Shown: positions 45,374-52,506 of the stretch, in pieces
Layout: each line of letters starts with the position of its first letter
How positions within the stretch are numbered: the stretch's first letter is position 1
NCBI RefSeq assembly: GCF_010500245.1
Contig: NZ_JAAGOX010000002.1
Span: 62,001-126,000, forward strand
DNA: 64,000 bases
Origin: Ruegeria sp. PrR005
GTDB lineage: Bacteria; Pseudomonadota; Alphaproteobacteria; Rhodobacterales; Rhodobacteraceae
Direction of reading: 5' to 3'
Notes under the pieces: generated by a model
Database searches by the model: none
What the model was told of the DNA's origin: nothing
What the model saw: the letters and a program-made list of their open reading frames with translations, nothing else
Translations under genes and position numbers: made by a program

Positions 45374-46431
45374 GCCTGCGTGACGCCGTTCTGGCCAACC
45401 TCAAGAAGATTACCGATCCGGCCTCGGGGCAGGATATCGTCAGCGCCGGAATCGTCCGGGCACTGAACGTGGACGGCGAAAATGTCCGTTTTGTACTCGA
45501 GATCGACCCCAAATTGGCCGAAATGTACAAGCCCGTACAAAGCGCCGCCGAGCAGGCCGCGCAGATGGTCGAAGGGGTCGCCAAGGTCTCGGCGCTGATG
45601 ACGGCGCATTCGGAAAAGGCGCCGCCCGATCTGAAACCGCGTGCCAAGGCAGCACCGCAGGGGCCGCAGCCGGTTGCCGGTGTGGACCGGATCGTTGCCG
45701 TAGCCTCGGGCAAGGGCGGGGTGGGCAAATCCACCGTGTCGGCCAACCTCGCTTGTGCGCTGGCCGCCGAAGGGCGGCGCGTGGGCCTGCTCGACGCCGA
45801 TGTTTATGGCCCGTCGCAGCCGCGCATGCTGGGCGTGTCGGGCCGGCCCGCCAGCCCGGATGGCAAGACCATCCTGCCGCTGAGGAACCATGGCGTGACC
45901 ATGATGTCGATGGGGCTGATGACCAACGAGGGGCAGGCGGTGGTCTGGCGCGGTCCCATGCTGATGGGCGCGCTGCAACAGATGATGAACCAGGTGCAAT
46001 GGGGCGGTCTGGATGTGCTGATCGTCGACCTGCCGCCGGGGACAGGCGATGTGCAACTGACGCTGAGCCAGAAATTCGCGGTGGATGGGGCCATCGTGGT
46101 CTCGACGCCGCAGGATGTGGCGCTGATCGACGCCCGCAAGGGGATCGACATGTTCCGCCAGCTCAAGACGCCGATCCTGGGCATGATCGAGAACATGTCG
46201 ACCCATATCTGCTCCAATTGCGGACATGAAGAGCATGTGTTCGGTCATGGCGGCGTTGCCGCCGAGGCGGAGAAGCTGGGCGTGCCGCTGTTGGGTGAGA
46301 TCCCGCTGCATCTCGACATCCGGGTCGCCGCCGATGGTGGCGCGCCGATCGTTGTCAGCAAGCCCGACAGCCCACAGGCCGAGGCGTTCCGCCGGATCGC
46401 GCGTGAGATGATCGCCAAGGGGCAAGCATGA
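45370..46431 (+). CDS. Mrp/NBP35-family P-loop Fe-S carrier
   Basis: 353-residue cytoplasmic ATPase that holds and delivers [4Fe-4S] clusters. The N-terminal MIP18-like domain (residues 1 to about 75) begins LRDAVLANLKKITDPASGQDIV. The deviant Walker A is GKGGVGKSTVSANLA. DLPPGTGDVQLTLSQ and the Fe-S CxxC in ICSNCGHEEHVFGHGG are characteristic. It overlaps the genes on both sides by 4 bp. The nearby formate dehydrogenase and Fe-S proteins together need at least eight [4Fe-4S] clusters, which makes them likely clients. Confidence 0.93.
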   Translation: MSLRDAVLANLKKITDPASGQDIVSAGIVRALNVDGENVRFVLEIDPKLAEMYKPVQSAAEQAAQMVEGVAKVSALMTAHSEKAPPDLKPRAKAAPQGPQPVAGVDRIVAVASGKGGVGKSTVSANLACALAAEGRRVGLLDADVYGPSQPRMLGVSGRPASPDGKTILPLRNHGVTMMSMGLMTNEGQAVVWRGPMLMGALQQMMNQVQWGGLDVLIVDLPPGTGDVQLTLSQKFAVDGAIVVSTPQDVALIDARKGIDMFRQLKTPILGMIENMSTHICSNCGHEEHVFGHGGVAAEAEKLGVPLLGEIPLHLDIRVAADGGAPIVVSKPDSPQAEAFRRIAREMIAKGQA

Positions 46432-47135
46432 GCACACCCACCTTTCCGCCGCTGATGCAGGGCGTTGCCGTGTCGGGGGGCGAGGCGCCGTTTGACCGCG
46501 CCCGCGCCATGGCGGCGATGGGCTGTGACGGCGGGACGGTGGTGCATAACGTGCAGGCCGACCGGCTGCGGGCGGCGCTGGTCTTTGCCCCCGAGGTGGT
46601 GCTGGCCGAGGCGATGGCGATGCTGCCGCTCTGCGGCGTGGGGTTCCAGAACGCGCTGGGCGCGCTGGCCCCGCCCGAGGTGGCGGTCCACCTGACCTGG
46701 GAGGGCGGCATTCGGGTGAACGGCGCGCTATGCGGGCAGTTGCAGGTGGCGGCGGATACGTCTGACCCGGCGCTGGTGCCCGACTGGCTGGTGGTCGGTC
46801 TGGACCTGGTGCTGTTGCAGACGACTGAGGACCCCGGCGAGACACCGGACCGCACCGCGCTTTATGAAGAGGGCTGTGCCGATGTGCCCGCCGAGCAACT
46901 GCTGGAAAGCTGGGCCCGGCATGTGATGACCTGGATCAACCGCTGGGAAAGCGATGGCAACGGGCCGCTGCATGCGGAATGGATGGGGCTGGTGCCGGGT
47001 GTCGGCGAAGCGGTGACGCGGGCGGGGATATCCGGCACCTTTCTGGGGGTCGACGAGCGGTTTGGCATGCTGATCCGCGATGACGCCACGACCCATCTGG
47101 TGCCGCTGACCGATGTTCTGGAGGATGAGGCATGA
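46428..47135 (+). CDS. biotin/lipoate ligase-like protein (DUF4444-type C-terminus)
   Basis: 235-residue protein. FPPLMQGVAVSGGEAPFDRARAMAAMGCDGGTVVH at the start and VAVHLTWEGGIRVNGALCGQLQVAA in the middle are like a biotin/lipoate-protein-ligase fold. GISGTFLGVDERFGMLIRDDATTHLVPLTDVL at the C-terminus is a small beta domain I recall as DUF4444. The Lys and Arg motifs of an active BirA or LplA are not obvious, so activity is uncertain. Overlaps with both neighbours by 4 bp indicate coupled translation with the Mrp protein. Confidence 0.65.
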   Translation: MSTPTFPPLMQGVAVSGGEAPFDRARAMAAMGCDGGTVVHNVQADRLRAALVFAPEVVLAEAMAMLPLCGVGFQNALGALAPPEVAVHLTWEGGIRVNGALCGQLQVAADTSDPALVPDWLVVGLDLVLLQTTEDPGETPDRTALYEEGCADVPAEQLLESWARHVMTWINRWESDGNGPLHAEWMGLVPGVGEAVTRAGISGTFLGVDERFGMLIRDDATTHLVPLTDVLEDEA

Positions 47136-47611
47136 ACCTGGCCCGGGCGATTCATTTTGACGAGAGCGACACGCGCGTGTTCCATTCGCCCGCGCGCACC
47201 GGGGAGTGGTGCATTTCGGGTGGGTTCGAGTTCTCCAACTGGGGCGAGGCGGATCTGGAGGGCAAGGCGCGGCAGGCTTTTGCCAATGGCTGGCTGGGCT
47301 TGGAAACCTTTGGCCGGGTGACATTTGTGGCGGTGACCCGGGCCGAGCCGCATGAGGTCGAGGCCTTGACCGAGAACCTGGCCCGGCATTTCGTGGCTTT
47401 TTATGGCGCGCCCTCGGTCGAGGCGGCCATGGGCGTGGCGCGGGCCGAGATCGACCATATGGCGGAGCTGTGCGACGGGCATGATCCCAACACGCTGTTG
47501 ACCGTGGCACGCGATCTGACCGAAGCGGGGGTGCGCGAAAGCTTTCGCACAATTGCGCCGCAAGAGGCGGAACTGGACCTGCTGGCGGTGCATGCCACGC
47601 CCGACGAATAG
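47132..47611 (+). CDS. DUF6505-like protein
   Basis: 159-residue soluble protein beginning MNLARAIHFDESDTRVFHSPARTGEW. The central part is beta-rich (GRVTFVAVTRAEPHEVEALTENLARHF) and the C-terminal half helical (ARAEIDHMAELCDGHDPNTLLTVARDL). It is the last gene of the four-gene overlapping Mrp operon. No catalytic motif is seen. I recall it as DUF6505, found in this context in other alphaproteobacteria. Confidence 0.7.
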   Translation: MNLARAIHFDESDTRVFHSPARTGEWCISGGFEFSNWGEADLEGKARQAFANGWLGLETFGRVTFVAVTRAEPHEVEALTENLARHFVAFYGAPSVEAAMGVARAEIDHMAELCDGHDPNTLLTVARDLTEAGVRESFRTIAPQEAELDLLAVHATPDE

Positions 47612-47920
47612 GGCCGGCCCGCGATTTCCGCTGTCAAAAGGAGCGCCTGCGGCGCGCTCTTTTGGTGCCGCGCCTTGCGGCGCGGGATGCGAGGCGCTGC
47701 CTCGCGCTCCGGGATATTTTTGGCAAGAGGAAAAGGGCGGTGCGCCGGAGACAGGCGGTGTCTCGTCCGTCAGGCTGACACGAGAGGGCCGATGGCGCGT
47801 TGGCGCGGACAGGCGCGTCTTTGCCGCCGCGTTTTGTGCCACGGGATGCGAGGCGCTGCCTCGCGCTCCTGGGTGGCTTTGGCGAGCGGAACGGGGCGGG
47901 CGCGGCGTGCCAGGGAGCGG
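47612..47920. repeat. GC-rich spacer with duplicated palindromic element
   Basis: No gene is supported in these 309 bp. A 28-bp sequence is present twice without change (47683-47710 and 47842-47869). Each copy contains GCGAGGC-GCT-GCCTCGC, a perfect 7-bp hairpin. A further palindromic stretch lies at 47643-47658 (GCGCC/GGCGC). It separates the Mrp operon from the convergent flavin-reductase gene. The first copy is followed by GGGATATTTTTGG, which would suit a terminator. Confidence 0.6.
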
Positions 47921-48421
47921 TCAGAGCAGGTCGGTGAAGCCGCCGAACTGTCCGCGCTTGAACATCAGCCCTTTGCCGGGCCGGTGGGTGGCGCTGAGCA
48001 CTTCGCCCACGAGGATCTGGTGATCTCCGGCCGGGTAGCGCGCGTCGAGCCGACAGTCGAACCGGGCCAGCGCATGTTTCAGGGTGGGAACACCGTTGAG
48101 GCCGGGCTGCCAGTCCACATGGGCGAAGGCCAGCCCGTCGCGCGCGAAGCTTTGTGCCAGATCATGCTGATCCTCGGCCATGACATGGATGGCGTAATGG
48201 GGGGCATTGGCAAAGGTGTCGTAGCGCGCCGACCCGTTGGCCAGGCACCAGAGCACCAGCGCCGGGTCGAGCGAGACAGAGGCGAAGGAATTGGCGGTGA
48301 TCCCGGCAGGCCCACGCTCGGTCATGGCGGTGACCACGGTCACCCCGGTGCCGAAGCAGCCGAGCGCGTCGCGAAAGGCGCGCGCGGTCTCGGGGCCGGG
48401 AGTGAAGGTGGTTTCGGTCAT
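47921..48421 (-). CDS. flavin reductase (DIM6/NTAB family)
   Basis: 166-residue FMN-binding protein of the flavin-reductase-like family. FRDALGCFGTGVTVVTAMTERGPAGITANSFASVSLDPALVLWCL is the usual N-terminal FMN region, and VGEVLSATHRPGKGLMFKRGQFGGF closes the fold. The start at 48421 (MTETTF) gives the normal length; the open frame extends to 48529 but adds a non-family N-terminus with no clear ribosome site. Probably partner of a flavin monooxygenase not seen here. Confidence 0.85.
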   Translation of the reverse strand: MTETTFTPGPETARAFRDALGCFGTGVTVVTAMTERGPAGITANSFASVSLDPALVLWCLANGSARYDTFANAPHYAIHVMAEDQHDLAQSFARDGLAFAHVDWQPGLNGVPTLKHALARFDCRLDARYPAGDHQILVGEVLSATHRPGKGLMFKRGQFGGFTDLL

Positions 48422-48606
48422 CTCATGCTCGTGGGCGGGGTTTGCCCCCACGTGCCATGGCACGCGACCTTTGTCCATGGCGGGCACGGCGGTTCCGGCG
48501 GGGCGGGCGAGGGGCGATTTGGTATCCATTTCCGCAGGAAAACACGAAAATACGCTTTTTAGATGTCGGAAAAGCGTCCAAGCGGGGCGCGGATGCGGCC
48601 CGGAGC

Positions 48607-50019
48607 TCAGTTCAGGTCTTCGAGCAGGCGGCCGTGTTTGCGGGTCTCGGCGATAACCTCGCCGAAGCGGGTGATTCCCCGGGCGCGCAGCATCGGCAGC
48701 ATGCGGCAGAGCACCTCGGCGGTGGCCTGGGCGTCGCCAAGTGCGGTGTGGCGCAGCTCGGGCGGGATGGTGACGCCGAGCCGGTCGCAGAGCGCGTCGA
48801 GCGTGTGGGTCTCGCTGGCGCCGAAGAGGACGGCCGACAGGAGCACGGTGTCGAGGATCGGGTGATCCCAGTCGAGGCTGCAGCGTTTGGCGTGGCGGCG
48901 CAGGAAGGCCATGTCGAAAGGCGCGTTATGGGCGACGATCACCGCGTCGCGGGCGAAATGGTGGAATTGCCGTGCAGCGGTGACGATGTCGGGGGCACCG
49001 GCCACCATTGCGTCGGACACGCCATGCACTTTGGTCGAGGCGGGCGGGATCGGGCGGCCGGGGTTCACCAGCTGGTCAATGCGCTCGCCCGGCACGATGC
49101 GGCCCTTGACCACCCGGACGGCGCCGATCTGCACGATCTCGTCCTTGTGCGGCAAAAGCCCGGTGGTCTCGGTGTCGAAGACGGCGAAGCTGAGCGCGTT
49201 CAGGTCCATATCTTCGAGCGCGGCATCGGTGAACTGGCTCAGCAGGTCGAAATCGTAGACCAGCGGCCGGGCGGCCTCGGGGGCGATGCGGGCGCTGGCC
49301 TCGTCGAGGATGAGCATATAGCCGGGCGCGTCGCCCAAGGGCTTCATGCGGGCCTGATAGGTCTGCGCGCCGTCGGCGCCAGAGAGGGTGCAGGGAACTT
49401 CCAGCCCCGTCTTGGCCAGCCGGGCATAAGCCTGTTCGAGGCTGTCGCGCTGGAAATAGTCGAACAGCGAGGCGTTGAGGCGCGGGTGGGCGATCTGGGC
49501 CAGCACTCCGGCGGCCTGACCGTCGTAGAGCACGATCTGGTGGCGCGGATTGGCCAGCAGCATGGCAACCGGGATTTCGGTCAAAAGCGCGGTCAGGCGC
49601 TCTTTCTCGGCCGACAGATGCGCGGTCTCGGCGGCGATGGCGGCAGCGGTGTCGAGGGTTGAGCTGCTGAGCTGCCCGGCGAGACCCGCGGCGGCGGGGG
49701 CCAGATCGCCCAGATAGCGGGCAGCGTGCAGGTCGACCTCGCCCTCGACCCCGGCATGGGCGCGAGCGCGCATCTGGGCGGAGAGACGCTCGATCGGTTT
49801 GGCGATGTTTTCATCGAACAACAGCCAGACGCCGACACAGAGTGCGGCGAGGCCGAAGGCGGAGATCATGCCCGCCAGCACGAAAGCGTTCATCAGATCG
49901 GTGGCCGTGGCCCGCGCATAGGCGATCCAGAGCGCAGCCAGCACCACCGCGATTCCGCCGACAGCCAGCAGGCAGAAGAAGAGAAAGACGCGCAGGCGCA
50001 GACTGAGACCGGTCAGCAT
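48607..50019 (-). CDS. membrane-anchored HAMP/PAS-like protein fused to a DnaQ-type 3'-5' exonuclease
   Basis: 470-residue protein. Two membrane spans (about residues 8-33 and 42-68) precede a HAMP-like linker (FDENIAKPIERLSAQMRAR) and a helical stretch. A PAS-like domain (about residues 144-245, LTEIPVAMLLANPRHQIVLYDGQAAGVL) follows. The C-terminal exonuclease domain is residues about 280-455, with FAVFDTETTGLLPHKDEIVQIG (DEDD first Asp/Glu), AHNAPFDMAFL and HTALGDAQATAEVL. This domain resembles PolC/DnaQ exonucleases. The full architecture suggests a membrane-tethered nuclease with a sensor part. Substrate unknown. It is followed at 2 bp (transcriptionally preceded) by the small membrane gene. 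Confidence 0.85.
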   Translation of the reverse strand: MLTGLSLRLRVFLFFCLLAVGGIAVVLAALWIAYARATATDLMNAFVLAGMISAFGLAALCVGVWLLFDENIAKPIERLSAQMRARAHAGVEGEVDLHAARYLGDLAPAAAGLAGQLSSSTLDTAAAIAAETAHLSAEKERLTALLTEIPVAMLLANPRHQIVLYDGQAAGVLAQIAHPRLNASLFDYFQRDSLEQAYARLAKTGLEVPCTLSGADGAQTYQARMKPLGDAPGYMLILDEASARIAPEAARPLVYDFDLLSQFTDAALEDMDLNALSFAVFDTETTGLLPHKDEIVQIGAVRVVKGRIVPGERIDQLVNPGRPIPPASTKVHGVSDAMVAGAPDIVTAARQFHHFARDAVIVAHNAPFDMAFLRRHAKRCSLDWDHPILDTVLLSAVLFGASETHTLDALCDRLGVTIPPELRHTALGDAQATAEVLCRMLPMLRARGITRFGEVIAETRKHGRLLEDLN

Positions 50020-50020
50020 G

Positions 50021-50539
50021 TCAAACCTCGCAGGTGGCCACGATCAGAGGATCGCCAGCCGGAGGCTGGCGCCAGTCGGCATTGAGCACCGCACCGTCGG
50101 CGCCGAACTCGGCCCCGTCGGCCAGATTGGCGCGGCGGAACCCGTCGCAATCGACCAGAACGGGTAGTTTCGACACCGGCGCCCAGCGGCCGAAGAGATA
50201 GAGATCGACGAGGCGCTGGCCGGGTTGGGCGGGGTTCGTGCGGACCGAGCCCGCGTCGATGGCGGCGAACCGGTTGACGAAGGGCACGACATAGGTCCAG
50301 GGACGGTAGAGCGCCCGGCTTTCCACCGTTTCGATGATCTGCATCGCGTCGGGAAGGGGGGCACGGGTGCGGGCGTACCAGCCGTATTCGCTGGCGATGG
50401 TGACGCCGATCATGCCGCACCCGGCGGCGACGGGCGCCAGCCAGCGCGGCAGACGTCCGCCCAGGAGCCGGTTCAGCGCCATGACCACACCGGCCAGGGC
50501 AAGCCCCGCCACCAGCGTTCCGATCAGTTCCAGAAACAT
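50021..50539 (-). CDS. membrane protein of unknown function, acetate-locus neighbour
   Basis: 172-residue protein with two N-terminal spans (about residues 5-25 and 33-50) and a periplasmic or cytoplasmic domain (SRALYRPWTYVVPFVNRFAAIDAGSV, LVDLYLFGRWAPVSKLPVLVDCDGFRRAN). It is 1 bp upstream of the exonuclease gene and 34 bp downstream of the CBS/DUF294 gene, on the same strand. These three are a recurring set beside acs/actP in related bacteria (from memory). I do not recognise the fold. Confidence 0.6.
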   Translation of the reverse strand: MFLELIGTLVAGLALAGVVMALNRLLGGRLPRWLAPVAAGCGMIGVTIASEYGWYARTRAPLPDAMQIIETVESRALYRPWTYVVPFVNRFAAIDAGSVRTNPAQPGQRLVDLYLFGRWAPVSKLPVLVDCDGFRRANLADGAEFGADGAVLNADWRQPPAGDPLIVATCEV

Positions 50540-50573
50540 TGTCTCTCTCCTCCAGCCTTCCGGTCCCCTCCGG

Positions 50574-52397
50574 TCAGCTCAACATGCCTTTGCCATGGCC
50601 CACGGCCGATTGCATCGTCTTTACCACCACGAAGGCGTCGCGCAGATGACTTCGCTCAAAGTCCGAGAGCGATGTGGGGGCCAGATAGTTGTCCGGCGCC
50701 TCAGCGCGCCGGACCAGCGCGGCCTGATGCTCCAGCCGGGTCTCGGCGATCAGGTCATAGGCGTCCTTGAGATCGCGCGCGCCGGACGGGCTGAGCACGC
50801 CCGCCGCCTCGGCGGCTTCGAGCCGGGCACGGGTGCCGACCTCGGTCAACTCGCCTTGCAGCGCATAGATGCGGCCCAGATCGACCACCGGCACCACGCC
50901 ATTGTGTTTCAGATCGAGCGTGTTGCGGTGCTCGCCCGAACGGATGGTGGCGAAACCGCGCAACAGGCCCAGAGGCGGGGTGTGTTTCAGCGAGTTCGAG
51001 ATCATATGGGCGACAAAGATAGAATTGGCGCGCGCAGCGCGCAGGGTTTCGGCCTGAAGATCGGTGAACAGCGCCTGATGCCCGCCGATCGGGCGCAGGT
51101 CGAACATCACGCTGGCCAGCATCTGTGCCTCGGGGTTCGGCCTGGCGATCCAGCCGCGGAAATAGTCGCGCCAGACCCTGACCGGCTGGCACCAGCGCGG
51201 GTTGGTGGCCATCATGTCGCCCGGGCAATAGACATAGCCGCAAGTATTCAGCCCGTCGCAGACGAACCGCGCCAGGTCCTGGAAGTAGGGCATCTGCGGC
51301 TCTGTCACCGCATCGTCCAGAAGCAGGCAGTTGTCTTGATCCGAGACGCCGGTCTGTTCCTGCCGGCCCTGGCTGCCGCAGGCAAGCCAGAGATATGGCA
51401 CTGGCGGCGGTCCCAGCTTCTCCTCGGCCAGCGCTAGCAGGCGGCGGGTTGCGGTGTCGGCGATATCGGTGATCAGGCGGGTGACCACTTCGTGCCGGTT
51501 GCCGCCCGCCACCAGTTGCACCAGCAGGCGCGGGATCTCGGCGGTGACCTCGGCCATCTCACCGGCGCTGGTGGCGCGGGCGAGGCGGCTGACCAGCTCG
51601 GCGGAACTGACCGCCTGGAACCGGGTCAGGTCGGTCTGGGTGACCATGCCCACCAAGCGCCCGGCCTCGACAATCGGGATATGGCCGATATGGCGCTCCA
51701 TCATCGCATGCAGCACGTCCGAGCCGATGGCCGAGGGGGCCAGCGTCAGGGGGGCAGGGGTCATCACCTGGGCCACGGGCGTGTCGGGGCTGCGCGCCTC
51801 GGCCACCACCTTGCCCGAAAGGTCGCGCTGGGTGAGAATGCCGACCAGCGCGTCCCCCTCGCAAACGCAGAGCGAGGAGATGCCGCGCGCGCGCATGTCC
51901 TGCGCGGCGGCCTGCACCGTGGTACCGGGCGCGCAGGTGGCCGGATCGCGGGCCATCAGGGTTTCGACCCGGCTGGTGGCGAGGCTCTGCACTTGCGGGC
52001 GGGGCGCGCGGGCGCGGTTGAAGAATTTCGCCACCACCGGATGGGCGGCCATGAGTTCGGAGAACAGTTCGGGCGGCAGCACCAGCAGAACCGAATGGGC
52101 ATCGGCCCGGGCCGAGGTGACGGCGTGCCCGTCCCGCATCAGGCCGCGTTCGCCGAAGGAGTTGCGCAGGCCGAGGTGCGAGACCACCGCGTCGTTTTCA
52201 TCGCGGATCTCGACCTGGCCCTCGTAGACGATGAAGAGGCCCGGCAGTTTCTCGCCCAGATCGTAGACGGCGAAATCGCGCTCCACCTCCCAGGCGTCGA
52301 TGCGGGGGGCGATGCGTTCAAGCTCGGCCAGCGGCAGCGCGTCATAGGGGTGGACGGATTTCAGGAACCGGGTGATCTGTTCGGGCGAAAGGGGCAT
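50574..52397 (-). CDS. cNMP-binding/CBS/DUF294 nucleotidyltransferase-like protein
   Basis: 607-residue cytoplasmic protein. A cyclic-nucleotide-binding fold lies at residues about 20-135 (FAVYDLGEKLPGLFIVYEGQVEIRDE, FGERGLM). Two CBS domains are at about 150-275 (VAQVMTPAPLTLAPSAIGSDVLHAMMERHIGHIPIVEAGRLVGM). A GlnD-like nucleotidyltransferase domain (DUF294) is at about 320-430, with LWLACGSQGRQEQTGVSDQDNCLLLDD (GS-x9-DxD-like). A helical C-terminal DUF294 domain follows. The start at 52397 (MPLSPEQITRF) gives the complete N-terminal domain. It lies directly behind the terminator of the acetate operon and is the first gene of its own unit. Thought to be a signalling protein, target unknown. 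Confidence 0.85.
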   Translation of the reverse strand: MPLSPEQITRFLKSVHPYDALPLAELERIAPRIDAWEVERDFAVYDLGEKLPGLFIVYEGQVEIRDENDAVVSHLGLRNSFGERGLMRDGHAVTSARADAHSVLLVLPPELFSELMAAHPVVAKFFNRARAPRPQVQSLATSRVETLMARDPATCAPGTTVQAAAQDMRARGISSLCVCEGDALVGILTQRDLSGKVVAEARSPDTPVAQVMTPAPLTLAPSAIGSDVLHAMMERHIGHIPIVEAGRLVGMVTQTDLTRFQAVSSAELVSRLARATSAGEMAEVTAEIPRLLVQLVAGGNRHEVVTRLITDIADTATRRLLALAEEKLGPPPVPYLWLACGSQGRQEQTGVSDQDNCLLLDDAVTEPQMPYFQDLARFVCDGLNTCGYVYCPGDMMATNPRWCQPVRVWRDYFRGWIARPNPEAQMLASVMFDLRPIGGHQALFTDLQAETLRAARANSIFVAHMISNSLKHTPPLGLLRGFATIRSGEHRNTLDLKHNGVVPVVDLGRIYALQGELTEVGTRARLEAAEAAGVLSPSGARDLKDAYDLIAETRLEHQAALVRRAEAPDNYLAPTSLSDFERSHLRDAFVVVKTMQSAVGHGKGMLS

Positions 52398-52417
52398 GGG
52401 GCACCAGTGTAGCGGAA

Positions 52418-52452
52418 TTAAAAAGTCCCGCCAGGACAAGGCCTGGCGGGAC
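52418..52452 (-). terminator. Rho-independent terminator of the acetate operon
   Basis: On the minus strand GTCCCGCCAGG pairs perfectly with CCTGGCGGGAC (11 bp, 6-nt loop), followed by TTTTTAA. It closes the acs-adk-DUF4212-symporter unit 55 bp behind the symporter stop. Confidence 0.95.
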
Positions 52453-52506
52453 CGTGGTCAGTAAGGGCGGCCCAAAAGAGGGAGGGAAGCAGGACCGCCC
52501 GTCAAC

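Noticed and set aside
47612-47920. CRISPR-like repeat in the spacer with the 28-bp duplication
   Set aside because: Only two copies, separated by 131 bp with no regular spacers and no cas genes nearby.
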